Assembly (NCBI RefSeq): GCF_006874475.1
Contig: NZ_VIRM01000054.1
Span: forward strand, 1 to 64,000
Direction: 5' to 3'
DNA: 64,000 nucleotides
Source: Microbispora hainanensis
GTDB taxonomy: Bacteria > Actinomycetota > Actinomycetes > Streptosporangiales > Streptosporangiaceae
The translations under genes were made by a program, and so were the position numbers. The notes under the pieces were generated by a model, which made no database searches, was not told where the DNA came from, and saw only the letters and a list, made by a program, of their open reading frames with translations. Position 1 is the first letter of the stretch; every line of letters begins with the position of its first letter. Of this stretch, positions 10,124 to 19,272 are shown in pieces.

Positions 10124-11310
10124 TGAGCGGCCTCCTGGGGAATGGTCGTGCTTGGTACGGGGACCGCCTGACCGCCGAACGCGGGAAGGCGAAGAGTGAA
10201 GGTCGAACCGGAGCCCTCTTTGCTCCACACCGTGACCTCGCCGCCGTGGGCGACGGCCACGTGTTTCACGATCGCGAGACCGAGCCCGGTGCCGCCGGTG
10301 GCCCGGGACCTTGCGGCGTCGACGCGGAAGAACCGTTCGAAGATGCGCTCCTGCGCGCTTTCCGGGATGCCGATGCCCTGGTCGCTCACGCTCACCTCGA
10401 CCGTGTCCCCGGCCGGCCTCGCGCTGATCACGACGCGGGTGTGCTCCGGACTGTAGGCGACGGCGTTGTCGATGAGGTTGCGCAGCGCCGTGACGAGAAG
10501 CTCCTCGTCGCCCCAGACCTTCAGGCCCTCGGTGCCGCCCGCGACGAGCGCGATGTCCTTGGCCGAGGCCTTCGTGTTGCACCGGTCGATGGCCTCGTGC
10601 ACCGTCTCGTCCACGCACACCTGCTCGGGCGCCGGGATGGGCTCCCCGCCCTGGATCCGCGACAGCGTGATCAGATCCTGCACCAGATAGGTCAGGCGGG
10701 CGGCCTCGTGCTGCATCCGGCCGGCGAACCGCCGCACGGCCTCGGGGTCGTCGGCCGCTTCCTCCACGGTCTCGGCGAGCAGGCTCAGCGCGCCGACCGG
10801 CGTCTTGAGCTCGTGGCTGACGTTCGCCACGAAGTCCCTGCGCACCGCCTCGACCCGCTGCCGCTCGGTCTGGTCCTCGGCCAGCACGAGCACCTGCCCG
10901 TGGGTGCCGAGCGGAGCGACCCGCACCGCGAACGACGTGGACTCCTGCCCGAACTTGCGTCCGGCGGTCTCTATCTCGCTCTCGCGGATCTCGCCGTCCC
11001 TGCGGACCTTCCTGGCCAGCGCGAGTAACTCGGCGGCCATGAGCGACTCACCGCGTACGAGACCGAAGGCCCGCGCGGCCGAACTGGCGCGCAGCACCCG
11101 GTCTTCGCGATCGAGGACGACCGCCGAGGAGGGCAGCACGGCGAGCACCGACGCCACCCCCGGAGGCAGGCCGTCGTCCACCGGTTCCGGTGTGCGGGGC
11201 TTGTCCGCCTGCCGTCGGATCGCGAGCATGACGAAGGAGCCGAGGACGAATCCGCCCATCGCCGCCAAGCTCGCCAGCAACTCGTTCACATTCAGCAGCC
11301 TAGGCGGCAT
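10120..11310 (-). CDS. phoR: Phosphate sensor histidine kinase PhoR (SenX3-type)
   Basis: A membrane sensor kinase of about 396 residues. One N-terminal membrane helix (ELLASLAAMGGFVLGSFVML) is followed by a PAS-like region, the H-box FVANVSHELKTPVGALSLLA with the phosphorylated His, and the N, G1 and G2 boxes (LRNLIDNAVAY, VSDQGIGIPE, GGTGLGLAIVKH). ATG 11310 is preferred, having AGGTGG upstream. GTG 11289 is also possible, while ATG 11367 would lie inside the PHO-box-like repeats. It is transcribed with phoP and divergently from phoU. Confidence 0.93.
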   Translation of the reverse strand: MPPRLLNVNELLASLAAMGGFVLGSFVMLAIRRQADKPRTPEPVDDGLPPGVASVLAVLPSSAVVLDREDRVLRASSAARAFGLVRGESLMAAELLALARKVRRDGEIRESEIETAGRKFGQESTSFAVRVAPLGTHGQVLVLAEDQTERQRVEAVRRDFVANVSHELKTPVGALSLLAETVEEAADDPEAVRRFAGRMQHEAARLTYLVQDLITLSRIQGGEPIPAPEQVCVDETVHEAIDRCNTKASAKDIALVAGGTEGLKVWGDEELLVTALRNLIDNAVAYSPEHTRVVISARPAGDTVEVSVSDQGIGIPESAQERIFERFFRVDAARSRATGGTGLGLAIVKHVAVAHGGEVTVWSKEGSGSTFTLRLPAFGGQAVPVPSTTIPQEAAQ

Positions 11311-11361
11311 TTCCGGTTGTTCCACCTGCCCGACCTGGCACGACGCCCTGTTTCCGGAAAA

Positions 11362-11394
11362 GTTCATCCGGCGGTCGGAATTCGTTCACAGACG
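11362..11394. promoter_or_regulatory. PHO-box-like array of three 11-bp units
   Basis: Three consecutive 11-bp units read GTTCATCCGGC, GGTCGGAATTC and GTTCACAGACG. Streptomyces PhoP binds direct repeats of GTTCACC-like units at this same 11-bp pitch. The array lies between divergent phoR and phoU, ending 19 bp before the phoU ATG. It would allow autoregulation of phoRP together with phoU. Confidence 0.75.
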
Positions 11395-11413
11395 CGCGCG
11401 TAGCGTGGCGGCC

Positions 11414-12073
11414 ATGCGCGACGCCTATCACGAAGAGCTTGCGGCCCTGACCGACCGCCTGGTGGAGATGACCCGCCTGGTGCGGTCGGCCATGTCGAGG
11501 GGGACGACCGCCCTGCTCGACGCCGACCTGCAGCTGGCGGAGAGCGTCATCTCCCAGGACAACGAGGTCGACCGGCTGCACCAGGAACTCGAAGCCTCGA
11601 TCTTCGAGCTGATGGCCACGCAGCAGCCGGTGGCGGTCGATCTTCGTACCGTCATCACCGCCCTGCGGATGGCCGCCGACCTGGAGCGTATGGGCGACCA
11701 CGCCGAGCACATCGCCAAGATCGCCCGCATGCGCCACCCCGAGTCCGCCATCCCGGCCGAGCTGCGCGACACGTTCGTCGAGATGGGCGCCATCGCCGAG
11801 AACCTGATCACCAAGGCGGGCAGCTGCATCGCCTCCCGCGACATCGAGGTCGCCAAGGAGCTGGAGGAGGACGACGACGCGATGGACCGCCGTCACCGCC
11901 GCCTCTTCCGCACCCTGCTCTCCAAGGACTGGGAGCACGGCATCGAGGCCGCCATCGACATCACGCTGGCCGGCCGCTACTACGAGCGGTACGCCGACCA
12001 CGCCGTACGCGTCGCCCGCGACGTCGTGTACCTGGTCACGGGTACGCGCGAGCTGGACGCCCCCGCCGGCTGA
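11414..12073 (+). CDS. phoU: Phosphate signalling protein PhoU
   Basis: A 219-residue all-helical protein made of two PhoU repeats. Each repeat has the metal-binding pattern: ALRMAADLERMGDHAEHIAKIA near residues 85-106, and ITLAGRYYERYADHAVRVARDVV near 187-209. PhoU restrains the phosphate sensor kinase and phosphate uptake when phosphate is plentiful. It is divergent from phoRP with a shared regulatory region. Another PhoU-like protein (DUF47) lies at the far end of the window beside pit. Confidence 0.95.
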   Translation: MRDAYHEELAALTDRLVEMTRLVRSAMSRGTTALLDADLQLAESVISQDNEVDRLHQELEASIFELMATQQPVAVDLRTVITALRMAADLERMGDHAEHIAKIARMRHPESAIPAELRDTFVEMGAIAENLITKAGSCIASRDIEVAKELEEDDDAMDRRHRRLFRTLLSKDWEHGIEAAIDITLAGRYYERYADHAVRVARDVVYLVTGTRELDAPAG

Positions 12074-12091
12074 CCCAGCGGCGTACGGGGG

Positions 12092-12130
12092 CGCGAAAGC
12101 CCCGGTCCTCGGGGGGCCGGGGCTTTCGCG
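12092..12130 (+). terminator. Terminator of phoU
   Basis: A perfect 14-bp stem, CGCGAAAGCCCCGG with CCGGGGCTTTCGCG, encloses an 11-nt loop 18 bp after the phoU stop. Confidence 0.85.
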
Positions 12131-12191
12131 TATCCAACGAATCGCCGGACCGCGGGTCGTTTGTCGCACATGCCACGTAGTCTTCGCTCCC

Positions 12192-12982
12192 GTGCCGAGA
12201 CGATCATGGGCCTTCTGGGCGGCGGCCACGCTGACTGCGGCGGCTCCCGCCCTTCTCTTCTGGGTCGTGTCCGTCGTGACCGGCGACGACGGCAGCCGGA
12301 CCTACATAACGATGTTCCAGCAAACCTGCCTCGGGTGGGACATCCACAATCGGATATTGCTCTGGGCATATCCGGTCAAGGCCCTTCCCCTCTTCTCGTA
12401 CGGCGGCGCACCGCTGATCGTCCTGGGATTCGCGGGCTGGTGTCTGAGCCTGCGGAGCGGGCGCGCCGGACTCGGCAGGATCATCGGCCGGTGCGATGGC
12501 CGGCGTCCTGCTCGTCCTCGACCTCCCCGACTTCCTGCTGCCCACGCTGGACGCGGCGCTCGGCCCGGTGTGCCTGGACGCGTGGGGGCCGCCCGAGAGG
12601 TTCTCCACGCAGATCTGGTGGGGGCTCTACGACTGCGTTGCGCCGGTCCTCGTGCTGCTCGCCGTACGCGCTCCCCGGCGCGTCTTCGTCCGCCGGGGAC
12701 CGCTCGCCCGTACGGCGGCGGCCGTCCTGGTGGTGTCCGCTGTGCGCGCTGGCGAGCCGGCACGGAGGAGACATCCACGCTCGGGCGGTCCAGGAGGCGC
12801 CCCAGGCGTCCCTCGCGACCTCGCTGCCGGGCCTGTGCCCGGCCGTGGCCCGCGCGCAGCAGGCGGAGGCCGACCGTCAGCAGGCGGAGTCGGACGCGTA
12901 CGTCGCGAAGAAGGAGCGGGCCTGCGCCGCGCATCCCCGGCACCGCCCGAAGATCAGGCCCGTACGGCAGCGCCGGGCCACC
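12192..12982 (+). pseudogene. Frameshifted polytopic membrane protein gene
   Basis: Coding-like sequence moves through three frames. Frame one (from ATG 12192) gives two membrane helices, ending ...RAGLGRIIG near 12487. A second frame picks up at about 12490 with AMAGVLLVLDLPDFLLP and a further helix WGLYDCVAPVLVLLAVRA. A third frame picks up near 12740 with CALASRHGGDIHARAV and continues to 12982. Joined, this would be a membrane protein of about 260 residues with five helices. Both shifts are consistent with one extra base each. They could be real mutations or sequence errors. There is no family match, and the last segment runs without a stop into the next entry. Confidence 0.6.
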
Positions 12983-13411
12983 ATGTGGACCGAGTTCTGG
13001 ACCATCGACGGCTGGGAGGAGGGCTACGAGGGCGAGGACGATCCCCCGGACCTGGTGGAAGACCTGGTGGGCGGCGGCCGGGGCACGCTGGCGATCTGGG
13101 GGGCCGACGAGGTCGGCCACGCCTGCGTGACGGTCGAGTCCTACACCCGGCGCCCCCCACTGGAGACGAGGGGCTGGGAAGAGGTGGTCGAGGTGGGCTA
13201 CGAGAGCCCGACCGGGGCCCTGGCGCTGTCGGACGGCGACGGGACGAGGCTGAGGGGCCTCACCGCGCGCGGCCCGGGTTCGTACCGCGTGCGGGTCCAC
13301 CTGCGCGGCCGCAAGCTCGTCTACCAGGTGGCCTATCCCCCGGACGGCGCGGTCGAACTCCTCGTCCAGGTGTTCCCCGGCACGGCGAAGAGGCCGGTCG
13401 CCTACAAATGA
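12983..13411 (+). CDS. Hypothetical small acidic protein
   Basis: A 142-residue soluble protein (MWTEFWTIDGWEEGYE at the start) with alternating hydrophobic positions suggesting a beta-rich fold: TLAIWGADEVGHACVTVES and YRVRVHLRGRKLVYQVAY. Short proteins of this type are common in actinomycete genomes without known function. The ATG at 12983 is chosen because the amino-acid style changes there. The same frame is open upstream, so it might instead be the C-terminal domain of the frameshifted membrane protein. A hairpin follows the stop. Confidence 0.55.
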   Translation: MWTEFWTIDGWEEGYEGEDDPPDLVEDLVGGGRGTLAIWGADEVGHACVTVESYTRRPPLETRGWEEVVEVGYESPTGALALSDGDGTRLRGLTARGPGSYRVRVHLRGRKLVYQVAYPPDGAVELLVQVFPGTAKRPVAYK

Positions 13412-13412
13412 C

Positions 13413-13447
13413 CGAAGGCCGCCCCCCACAGCGGGACGCGGCCTTCG
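13413..13447. terminator. Hairpin terminator between convergent genes
   Basis: Arms CGAAGGCCGC and GCGGCCTTCG form a perfect 10-bp stem between the preceding gene and gpmA. Confidence 0.75.
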
Positions 13448-13463
13448 TGACAGACGTGAGAGG

Positions 13464-14207
13464 TTACTTCTTGCCCTGGTTGGCGACGGCCTCGATGGCG
13501 GCCTTGGCGGCCTCCGGGTCGAGGTATTCGCCCTTGCCGACCGGGCGGAAGTCGGCGTCCAGCTCGTAGCGCAGCGGGATGCCGGTGGGGATGTTCAGGC
13601 TCGCGATGTCGGCGTCGCTGATGCCCTCCAGGTGCTTGACGAGCGCGCGCAGCGAGTTGCCGTGCGCCACCACCAGCACGTCGCGACCGGCCGCCAGGTC
13701 GGGCACGATCTGGTCGTACCAGTACGGCAGCATGCGCGCCACGACGTCCTTGAGGCACTCCGTGCGCGGCACCAGCTCGGAGGGCAGCAGGGAGTAGCGG
13801 CCGTCGCCGAGCTGGGAGTACTCGTCGTCGTCGGCGATCGGCGGCGGCGGCACGTCGTAGGACCGGCGCCACAGCATGAACTGCTCGTCGCCGAACTCCG
13901 CGCGGGTCTGGGCCTTGTCCTTGCCCTGGAGCGCGCCGTAGTGGCGCTCGTTCAGCCGCCAGGAGCGCTTGACCGGAAGCCACAGCAGGTCGGCCGCCTC
14001 AAGTGCGAGGTTGGCGGTCTTGATGGCCCGGGTGAGCACCGAGGTGTGCACCACGTCGGGCCGGATGCCGGCCTCAAGGAGCAGCTGACCGCCGCGCCGC
14101 GCCTCCTCCTCGCCGGTTGGCGAGAGTGTGACGTCCACCCAGCCGGTGAACAGGCCTTTGACATTCCATTCGCTCTCGCCGTGCCGCAGCAGCACCAAAG
14201 TCGCCAT
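13464..14207 (-). CDS. gpmA: 2,3-bisphosphoglycerate-dependent phosphoglycerate mutase
   Basis: A glycolytic enzyme interconverting 3- and 2-phosphoglycerate, 247 residues. The phosphohistidine motif is [12 protein letters not shown] at residues 4-15. The second catalytic His lies in [32 protein letters not shown] and [11 protein letters not shown], typical of dPGM, are present. It follows mshA and the YbjN gene on the same strand (YbjN gene ends 39 bp upstream), a neighbourhood kept in many actinobacteria. Confidence 0.96.
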   Translation of the reverse strand: MATLVLLRHGESEWNVKGLFTGWVDVTLSPTGEEEARRGGQLLLEAGIRPDVVHTSVLTRAIKTANLALEAADLLWLPVKRSWRLNERHYGALQGKDKAQTRAEFGDEQFMLWRRSYDVPPPPIADDDEYSQLGDGRYSLLPSELVPRTECLKDVVARMLPYWYDQIVPDLAAGRDVLVVAHGNSLRALVKHLEGISDADIASLNIPTGIPLRYELDADFRPVGKGEYLDPEAAKAAIEAVANQGKK

Positions 14208-14246
14208 GCGGCCAATCCTATCGGCGTGCGGCAGACGCCCCGTTGG

Positions 14247-14732
14247 TCAGGATTCGACCACCCGCGCGAAGGCCCGCAGGTTGGCCAGCGACTCGCCGCG
14301 CTTGACCCGCCACTCCCACTCGCGCTTGATGGACGTCGCGAAGCCCAGCTCCAGTGCGCGGTCGAACGACTCGTCCGAGTAGGTGAGGACGCAGCCGAGC
14401 ACCCGGTCGATCTCCTCCTCGGTCACCGCGTCGAGCGGCAGCCGGCCGACGAGGTGCACGTCGCCCGTGGCGTCGACGGCGAAGTGGACGCCGTACATCG
14501 AGCCGTTCTTGTGCAGCAGCCAGCGGTAGAACTCGGCGTGGTTCTCGTCGGGCTGCCGGCAGAAGAACGCCTCGATGTTGAGCGCCTGGTCGCCGATGAC
14601 GAGCCAGGTCAGCGTGGCGAGCTTGTGCTGGCCCGGCAGCCTGACCAGGAACGCGCCCGGCTTCGGCCGCTCGTAGGACAGCTCGGCGGACTCCAGCGCC
14701 GACGCGATGACCGCTTCCAGATCCGGTCTCAT
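14247..14732 (-). CDS. YbjN domain-containing protein
   Basis: A 161-residue soluble protein with the YbjN / type III secretion chaperone-like fold: an N-terminal helix, then a beta-sheet with FLVRLPGQHKLATLTWLVIG and EFYRWLLHKNGSMYGVHFAVD. YbjN proteins are small chaperone-like or regulatory factors; no activity is established for the actinobacterial ones. The start lies 10 bp after the mshA stop, so it is probably in an mshA operon. Confidence 0.85.
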   Translation of the reverse strand: MRPDLEAVIASALESAELSYERPKPGAFLVRLPGQHKLATLTWLVIGDQALNIEAFFCRQPDENHAEFYRWLLHKNGSMYGVHFAVDATGDVHLVGRLPLDAVTEEEIDRVLGCVLTYSDESFDRALELGFATSIKREWEWRVKRGESLANLRAFARVVES

Positions 14733-14742
14733 GGGCCCCAGC

Positions 14743-16026
14743 CTATGAGCTCACCGCGACGGGGGTCTGGTGGAGCTGGGCCAGGGCGCCGGCGTACACG
14801 TCGGCCAGCCGGGCGGCCGTCGCCGACCAGCCGAAGCCCGTGGCGTGCTGCACGGCGTTGGCGGCCAGCTCGGCGAGCCGATCCGGACGCCGGGCCAGCG
14901 CGGCGAGCTCCCGCGCCCAGTCGTGCGGGTTGTGTCCCGCCACCAGCACCCCGGACACGCCGTCCTTGACGGCCGTGCGCAGGCCGCCGACCGCCGCCGC
15001 GACGACCGGGGTGCCGCACGCCTGCGACTCCAGCGCGACCAGCCCGAACGACTCGTTGTAGGAGGGCACGACGGTCACGTCGGCGGCCCGATACCAGTCG
15101 GCCAGCTCCGGCTGCGGCGCGGGCGGCGCGAGCCGTACGACGTCGGTGATGCCCAGCTCGGCCGCGAGGTCGCTGAGCAGGGAGGGATGGGCGAGGCCGT
15201 TGCCGCTGGGCCCGCCGACGCAGGCCACCACGAGCCGCGGGCGAAGCGAGGGGTCCTCCACGAGCATCCGGGCGGCGGCCCTGAGCAGCACGTCGGGGGC
15301 CTTGAGCGGCTGGATGCGGCCCACGAACAGCAGCACGTGGGCGTCCTGCGGCAGGCCGAGGCGGCGGCGGGCGGCGCCCTTGGACGCGGGCTGGAAGACG
15401 GCGAGGTTCACGCCCGGGTTGACGACCGCCACGCGTTCGCGCGGCGCGCCGTACAGGCTGATCAGCTCCTCGGCCTCGGCGGCGGTGTTGGCGACCAGGC
15501 GGTCGGCCACCTCCACGACCTGCTCCTCGCCGAGCACGCGCATCGCCGGCTCGGGCTTGTCGCCCTCGGCGAGCAGGAGGTTCTTCACCTTGGCCATGGT
15601 GTGCATGGTGTGCACGAGCGGCACGCCCCAGCGCTCCTTGGCCAACCAGCCCACCTGGCCCGACAGCCAGTAGTGCGAGTGGATCAGATCGTAGCGGCCG
15701 GGGTCGTACATCGCCTCGGTGCGCAGCACGCCGGACAGGAAGCCGCACAGCTGCCCGGGCAGATCGGCCCGGTCGAGCTCCTCGTACGGCCCGGCGGTGA
15801 CGTGGCGCACGAGCACGCCCGGGGTCAGCTCGGCGACCGGAGGCAGGTCACGGGCCGTGCGGCGGGTGAAGATCTCCACCTCGATGCCCAGCGCCGCGAG
15901 CCGTTTGGCGACCTCGAGAATGTAGACGTTCATGCCGCCCGCGTCCCCCGTGCCTGGCTGGTCCAGCGGGGACGTGTGCACGCTGATGGTCGCGACGCGG
16001 TTGACCCGACGCCGTAACACCGACAC
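14743..16026 (-). CDS. mshA: D-inositol-3-phosphate glycosyltransferase MshA
   Basis: First enzyme of mycothiol synthesis: transfers GlcNAc from UDP-GlcNAc to 1L-inositol-1-phosphate. A GT-B family 4 glycosyltransferase of 427 residues. Motifs include [20 protein letters not shown] near the N-terminus, HSHYWLSGQ, the phosphate-binding [17 protein letters not shown], and the E-x7-E motif in [20 protein letters not shown]. The GTG at 16026 is chosen because GGAGG lies 8 bp upstream. A longer open frame upstream lacks family similarity. mshD is also in this window, 45 kb away. Confidence 0.95.
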   Translation of the reverse strand: MSVLRRRVNRVATISVHTSPLDQPGTGDAGGMNVYILEVAKRLAALGIEVEIFTRRTARDLPPVAELTPGVLVRHVTAGPYEELDRADLPGQLCGFLSGVLRTEAMYDPGRYDLIHSHYWLSGQVGWLAKERWGVPLVHTMHTMAKVKNLLLAEGDKPEPAMRVLGEEQVVEVADRLVANTAAEAEELISLYGAPRERVAVVNPGVNLAVFQPASKGAARRRLGLPQDAHVLLFVGRIQPLKAPDVLLRAAARMLVEDPSLRPRLVVACVGGPSGNGLAHPSLLSDLAAELGITDVVRLAPPAPQPELADWYRAADVTVVPSYNESFGLVALESQACGTPVVAAAVGGLRTAVKDGVSGVLVAGHNPHDWARELAALARRPDRLAELAANAVQHATGFGWSATAARLADVYAGALAQLHQTPVAVSS

Positions 16027-16144
16027 CCGAACCACCTCCGAGAGGGTTATAACCACCAAAATCATCACCGGATTCCCCGACATCGGTGAGCGCCGGGGGT
16101 CCTGAGAGGATGTCGCCTGCCGATTCAGGCGATGGGGAAGGACG

Positions 16145-16957
16145 ATGGCGGTGACGATGACCAATCCCGCGACCGGTCCCGCGACCGGTCCCGCGGCGAC
16201 CGAGGCCGTGGTCAGGACCGCGGTGGTGACCGGCGCGAGCAGTGGCATCGGCGAGGCGACGGCCCGCCGGCTCGCCGCGGAGGGATACCGGGTTGTGGCG
16301 GCGGCGCGACGGCGGGACCGTCTCGACAAGCTCGCGGCCGAGGTGCCCGGCATCCGCCCGGTGACGCTGGACGTGACCGACCAGGCGTCGGTGGACGCGC
16401 TGGCCGCCTCGCTTGAGCGCTGCGACGTCCTGGTGAACAACGCGGGCGGCGCGTTCGGGCTCGAACCGGTGGCCGAGGGCCGGGTGGACGACTGGCAGCG
16501 CATGTACGACGTGAACGTGCTCGGGACCCTGCGCATGACCAGGGCCCTGCTGCCGAAGCTCATCGCGTCGGGCGACGGCGTGCTGGTGATGCTCACCTCG
16601 ACGGCCGGCCTGGTGTCGTACGAGGGGGGCGGCGGCTACTGCGCGGCCAAGCACGCGCAGACCTCGATGACCGAGACCCTTCGCCTGGAGCTGTGCGGCG
16701 ACCCGGTGCGGGTCGTCGAGATCGCGCCGGGCATGGTGATGACCGAGGAGTTCGCGCTGACCCGCTTCCGCGGCGACGCCGAGCGGGCCGCCAAGGTCTA
16801 CGAGGGCGTGCCCGACCCGCTGAGCGCCGACGACGTCGCCGACGTGATCGCCTTCGCCGTGACCCGCCCGTCGCATGTGAACATCGACAGGCTGGTCGTC
16901 CGGCCCCGAGCGCAGGCCGCCCAGCACAAGGTGCACCGGGTCACAGCGGGGACATGA
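16145..16957 (+). CDS. SDR family NAD(P)-dependent oxidoreductase
   Basis: A classical short-chain dehydrogenase of 270 residues. The cofactor motif TGASSGIG is near residues 29-36, NNAGG in the middle and the catalytic S-Y-K in [20 protein letters not shown]. The C-terminal part ([10 protein letters not shown]) resembles YdfG-like 3-hydroxy acid dehydrogenases, but the substrate cannot be assigned. It is divergent from mshA and overlaps the next gene by 4 bp. Confidence 0.9.
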   Translation: MAVTMTNPATGPATGPAATEAVVRTAVVTGASSGIGEATARRLAAEGYRVVAAARRRDRLDKLAAEVPGIRPVTLDVTDQASVDALAASLERCDVLVNNAGGAFGLEPVAEGRVDDWQRMYDVNVLGTLRMTRALLPKLIASGDGVLVMLTSTAGLVSYEGGGGYCAAKHAQTSMTETLRLELCGDPVRVVEIAPGMVMTEEFALTRFRGDAERAAKVYEGVPDPLSADDVADVIAFAVTRPSHVNIDRLVVRPRAQAAQHKVHRVTAGT

Positions 16958-17772
16958 GACCGGCGCGTCCGGGCCGGCCGGTCGGGACGGTCACGCGGGG
17001 CACCACCGGGCACAACCGGCTGCGCCGCTGCGACCGCTGGATCGCCGCCGTGTACGGCCCGCTGCTGCGCTCGGCCTGGGCGGGGGCGGCGCCGCTGGTC
17101 GTGGACCTCGGCTACGGCGCGTCCCACACCACGACGACGGAGCTGTTCACCCGGTTGCGCCGGGTCTGCCCCACCGTGGAGGTGGTGGGCGTGGAGATCG
17201 CCGCCGAACGGGTCGCGGCGGCCAAGCCGTACGAGCGGGAGGGGCTGTCGTTCGTCAGGGGCGGCTTCGAGCTGCCGGTCCCCCGCCCGCCGATGATCGT
17301 GCGCGCCTTCAACGTGCTGCGGCAGTACGGCGAGGCCGAGGCGTGGGAGCACTGGCACCGGCTGCGGGCCGGCCTGCACCCCTCTGGCGTGCTCGTGGAG
17401 GGCACCTGCTCGGAGGTCGGCCACCGGGCGACCTGGGTGGCGCTCGGCGCGGAGGGGCCGCGCACGCTCACCCTCGCGGCCCGGTTCACCGGCTTCGAAC
17501 GCCCCTCCGACCTGGCCGAACGCCTGCCCAAGACGCTGATCCACCGCAACGTGCCCGGCGAGCGGATCCACGCGTTCCTGGCGGACTGGGACCACGCCTG
17601 GGCGACCTGCGCCTCCTTCGGCGCGTACGGCACCCGGCAGCGCTGGATCAAGGCGGCCGAGCTGCTGGCGCGCGACTGGCCGGTGGAGACGACCCCGCCG
17701 ACCGGCGGTCCCGGGCGCTGGCGGCTCGGCGAGCTGACCCTGCCCTGGAGCAGCGTCTCCCCCCGCGGTTGA
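16954..17772 (+). CDS. Class I SAM-dependent methyltransferase-like protein
   Basis: A 272-residue protein with a Rossmann methyltransferase core. Motif I reads PLVVDLGYGASHTTTTELF near residues 48-66, and the acidic end of beta-2 is in VEVVGVEIAAERVAAA. The later FNVLRQYGEAEAWEHWHRL and LVEGTCSEVGHRATW segments are typical of an actinobacterial orphan family. The target is unknown. The ATG overlaps the SDR stop (ATGA), indicating co-translation. Confidence 0.75.
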   Translation: MRPARPGRPVGTVTRGTTGHNRLRRCDRWIAAVYGPLLRSAWAGAAPLVVDLGYGASHTTTTELFTRLRRVCPTVEVVGVEIAAERVAAAKPYEREGLSFVRGGFELPVPRPPMIVRAFNVLRQYGEAEAWEHWHRLRAGLHPSGVLVEGTCSEVGHRATWVALGAEGPRTLTLAARFTGFERPSDLAERLPKTLIHRNVPGERIHAFLADWDHAWATCASFGAYGTRQRWIKAAELLARDWPVETTPPTGGPGRWRLGELTLPWSSVSPRG

Positions 17773-17801
17773 CGTACGAGGCGGTTGATAACGTCCGGCC
17801 C

Positions 17802-18329
17802 ATGCGTTTCGTCCTCGACCCGGAGATGACCCCCGAGCTCTTCGAGGAGCTCCTGAGCTGCTGGGCGGAGGTCACCAACGCGGGCGGCGCGGTGGGATTC
17901 GTGCCTCCCGTGACGCCGGAGGACATCAGGCCGACGGCAGACCGGGCGTTCGCCCGCACGCGCGCCGCCGCCGGGCCGCAGGCCCCCGACAGCCTCCTCG
18001 TCGGCTTCGGCGACGACGGCGCCCCGGGCGCGTGGCTCATCCTGGGTGACAACGGCTCGGGCCTGCGGGCGCACTGGCGGTGGCTGCTGCGCGTCCAGGT
18101 CCACCCCAAGCACCAGGGCAAGGGGTATGGCCGGGAGCTGTTGCTCGCCGCCGACGACGCCGCCAGGTCGCTCGGCCTGGAGGCGTTGCAGCTCACCTGC
18201 CGCGGCGGCACCGGGGTCGACCGCTTCTACGCGAGCGTGGGCTACCGGGAGGTCGGCCGGGTGCCCCGCTCGATCCGGGTGACCCCCGGCGACGACCGCG
18301 ACGAGATCTACATGCTCAAGTGGCTGTGA
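17802..18329 (+). CDS. GNAT family N-acetyltransferase
   Basis: A 175-residue GCN5-related acetyltransferase. The acetyl-CoA loop is in LLRVQVHPKHQGKGYGRELL near residues 96-115, followed by AARSLGLEALQLTC and the C-terminal FYASVGYREVGRVPRS. The substrate is unknown. It lies 29 bp after the methyltransferase gene, so it may be the third gene of that operon. Confidence 0.85.
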   Translation: MRFVLDPEMTPELFEELLSCWAEVTNAGGAVGFVPPVTPEDIRPTADRAFARTRAAAGPQAPDSLLVGFGDDGAPGAWLILGDNGSGLRAHWRWLLRVQVHPKHQGKGYGRELLLAADDAARSLGLEALQLTCRGGTGVDRFYASVGYREVGRVPRSIRVTPGDDRDEIYMLKWL

Positions 18330-18345
18330 AAGTTTGGCCTAATGC

Positions 18346-18864
18346 TTAGCCGATGTCCCGTAGAGCCGATTCGAACACGGCATAGGCTGCGGTGTTGAAC
18401 AGTACGAAGCGCACCTCTTCCACGACGGCCGGGGCGGCCTGCCGTACCGCGGTGATCGCGATGCGGGCGGCGTCCTCGACCGGCCACCGGTAGATCCCCG
18501 TGGAGATCGCGGGGAACGCCACCGTGCCGGCGCCCAGCGCGTCGGCGACGACGAGCGACTCCCGATAGCAGGAGGCGAGCAGATGGGATCGGTCCTCGCT
18601 CCGCGAGTGCACGGGCCCGACGGTGTGGATCACCCATCGCGCGGGCAGGCGCCCGGCGGTGGTCGCGACCGCCTGCCCGGTCGGCAGCCCTCTCCCGTAG
18701 CGGGAGGCGCGCAGCGCCCGGCACTCCTCGAGGATTTCCGGGCCGCCGCGACGATGGACGGCTCCGTCCACCCCTCCGCCGCCCATGAGCGACGAGTTGG
18801 CCGCGTTGACGATCGCGTCCACCCGCTGCTCGGTGATGTCACCTTCGACCAGAACGATTTTCAT
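18346..18864 (-). CDS. O-acetyl-ADP-ribose deacetylase (macrodomain, YmdB-like)
   Basis: A stand-alone macrodomain of 172 residues. Motifs: VDAIVNAANSSLMGGGGVDG at 15-34 with the catalytic Asn/Asp region, and AFPAISTGIYRWPVEDAA for the diphosphate loop. The family removes acetyl or ADP-ribosyl groups from ADP-ribose derivatives. It is convergent with the acetyltransferase gene and divergent from blaI across 51 bp. Confidence 0.92.
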   Translation of the reverse strand: MKIVLVEGDITEQRVDAIVNAANSSLMGGGGVDGAVHRRGGPEILEECRALRASRYGRGLPTGQAVATTAGRLPARWVIHTVGPVHSRSEDRSHLLASCYRESLVVADALGAGTVAFPAISTGIYRWPVEDAARIAITAVRQAAPAVVEEVRFVLFNTAAYAVFESALRDIG

Positions 18865-18877
18865 GCCGCCTACCTCT

Positions 18878-18905
18878 CTACAGGACGTAGTACTACCCCG
18901 GGTAG
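18878..18905. promoter_or_regulatory. Candidate BlaI-type operator
   Basis: Two copies of the dyad CTAC-N5-GTAG lie at 18878-18890 and 18893-18905, joined through the palindrome GTAGTACTAC. BlaI/MecI repressors bind TACA/TGTA or GTAGTA-type dyads. The site lies 10-38 bp before the blaI-like GTG, so autorepression of the blaI-M56 pair is plausible. Confidence 0.6.
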
Positions 18906-18915
18906 GCTGAATGAC

Positions 18916-19272
18916 GTGAAGGGACTGGGAGAGCTCGAACGCAGCATCATGGACATCCTCTGGGCGGAGAACACCCCGCTCACCGCGCGCGAGGTGGGAC
19001 GCCTCATCGAAGACCGCGACCTCGCGCCGACGACCGTGATGACCGTGCTCGACCGGCTGGCCCGCAAGGGCTTCCTCACCCGCACCCGCGACGGCCGCGC
19101 CTGGCGCTACCAGCCCGCCGCGAGCCGTGACGCGTACGTCGCCGAGCTGATGCTCGAAGCCCTGGACCTGACCGGCGACCGCGACGCGGCGCTGACCCGC
19201 TTCGCCCGCGCCGTCTCCGGGTCCGAGGCCGAGATCCTGCTGAAAGCCCTCACGGAGCTGGAGGAAGAGTGA
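18916..19272 (+). CDS. BlaI/MecI/CopY family transcriptional repressor
   Basis: A 118-residue winged-helix repressor: LGELERSIMDILWAENTPLT begins the DNA-binding domain, with TTVMTVLDRLARKGFLTR as recognition helix and wing. The C-terminal helices (YVAELMLEALDL) provide the dimer interface, which the family's partner protease cleaves. The GTG start overlaps no upstream gene. The stop overlaps the M56 peptidase start (GTGA), the usual two-gene signalling pair. Confidence 0.92.
   Translation: MKGLGELERSIMDILWAENTPLTAREVGRLIEDRDLAPTTVMTVLDRLARKGFLTRTRDGRAWRYQPAASRDAYVAELMLEALDLTGDRDAALTRFARAVSGSEAEILLKALTELEEE

Noticed and set aside
12496-13569. A separate 357-codon gene starting at ATG 12496
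   Set aside because: Only its first 80 or so codons look coding. After about 12740 the good coding pattern is in another frame, so it is treated as the middle part of a frameshifted gene.
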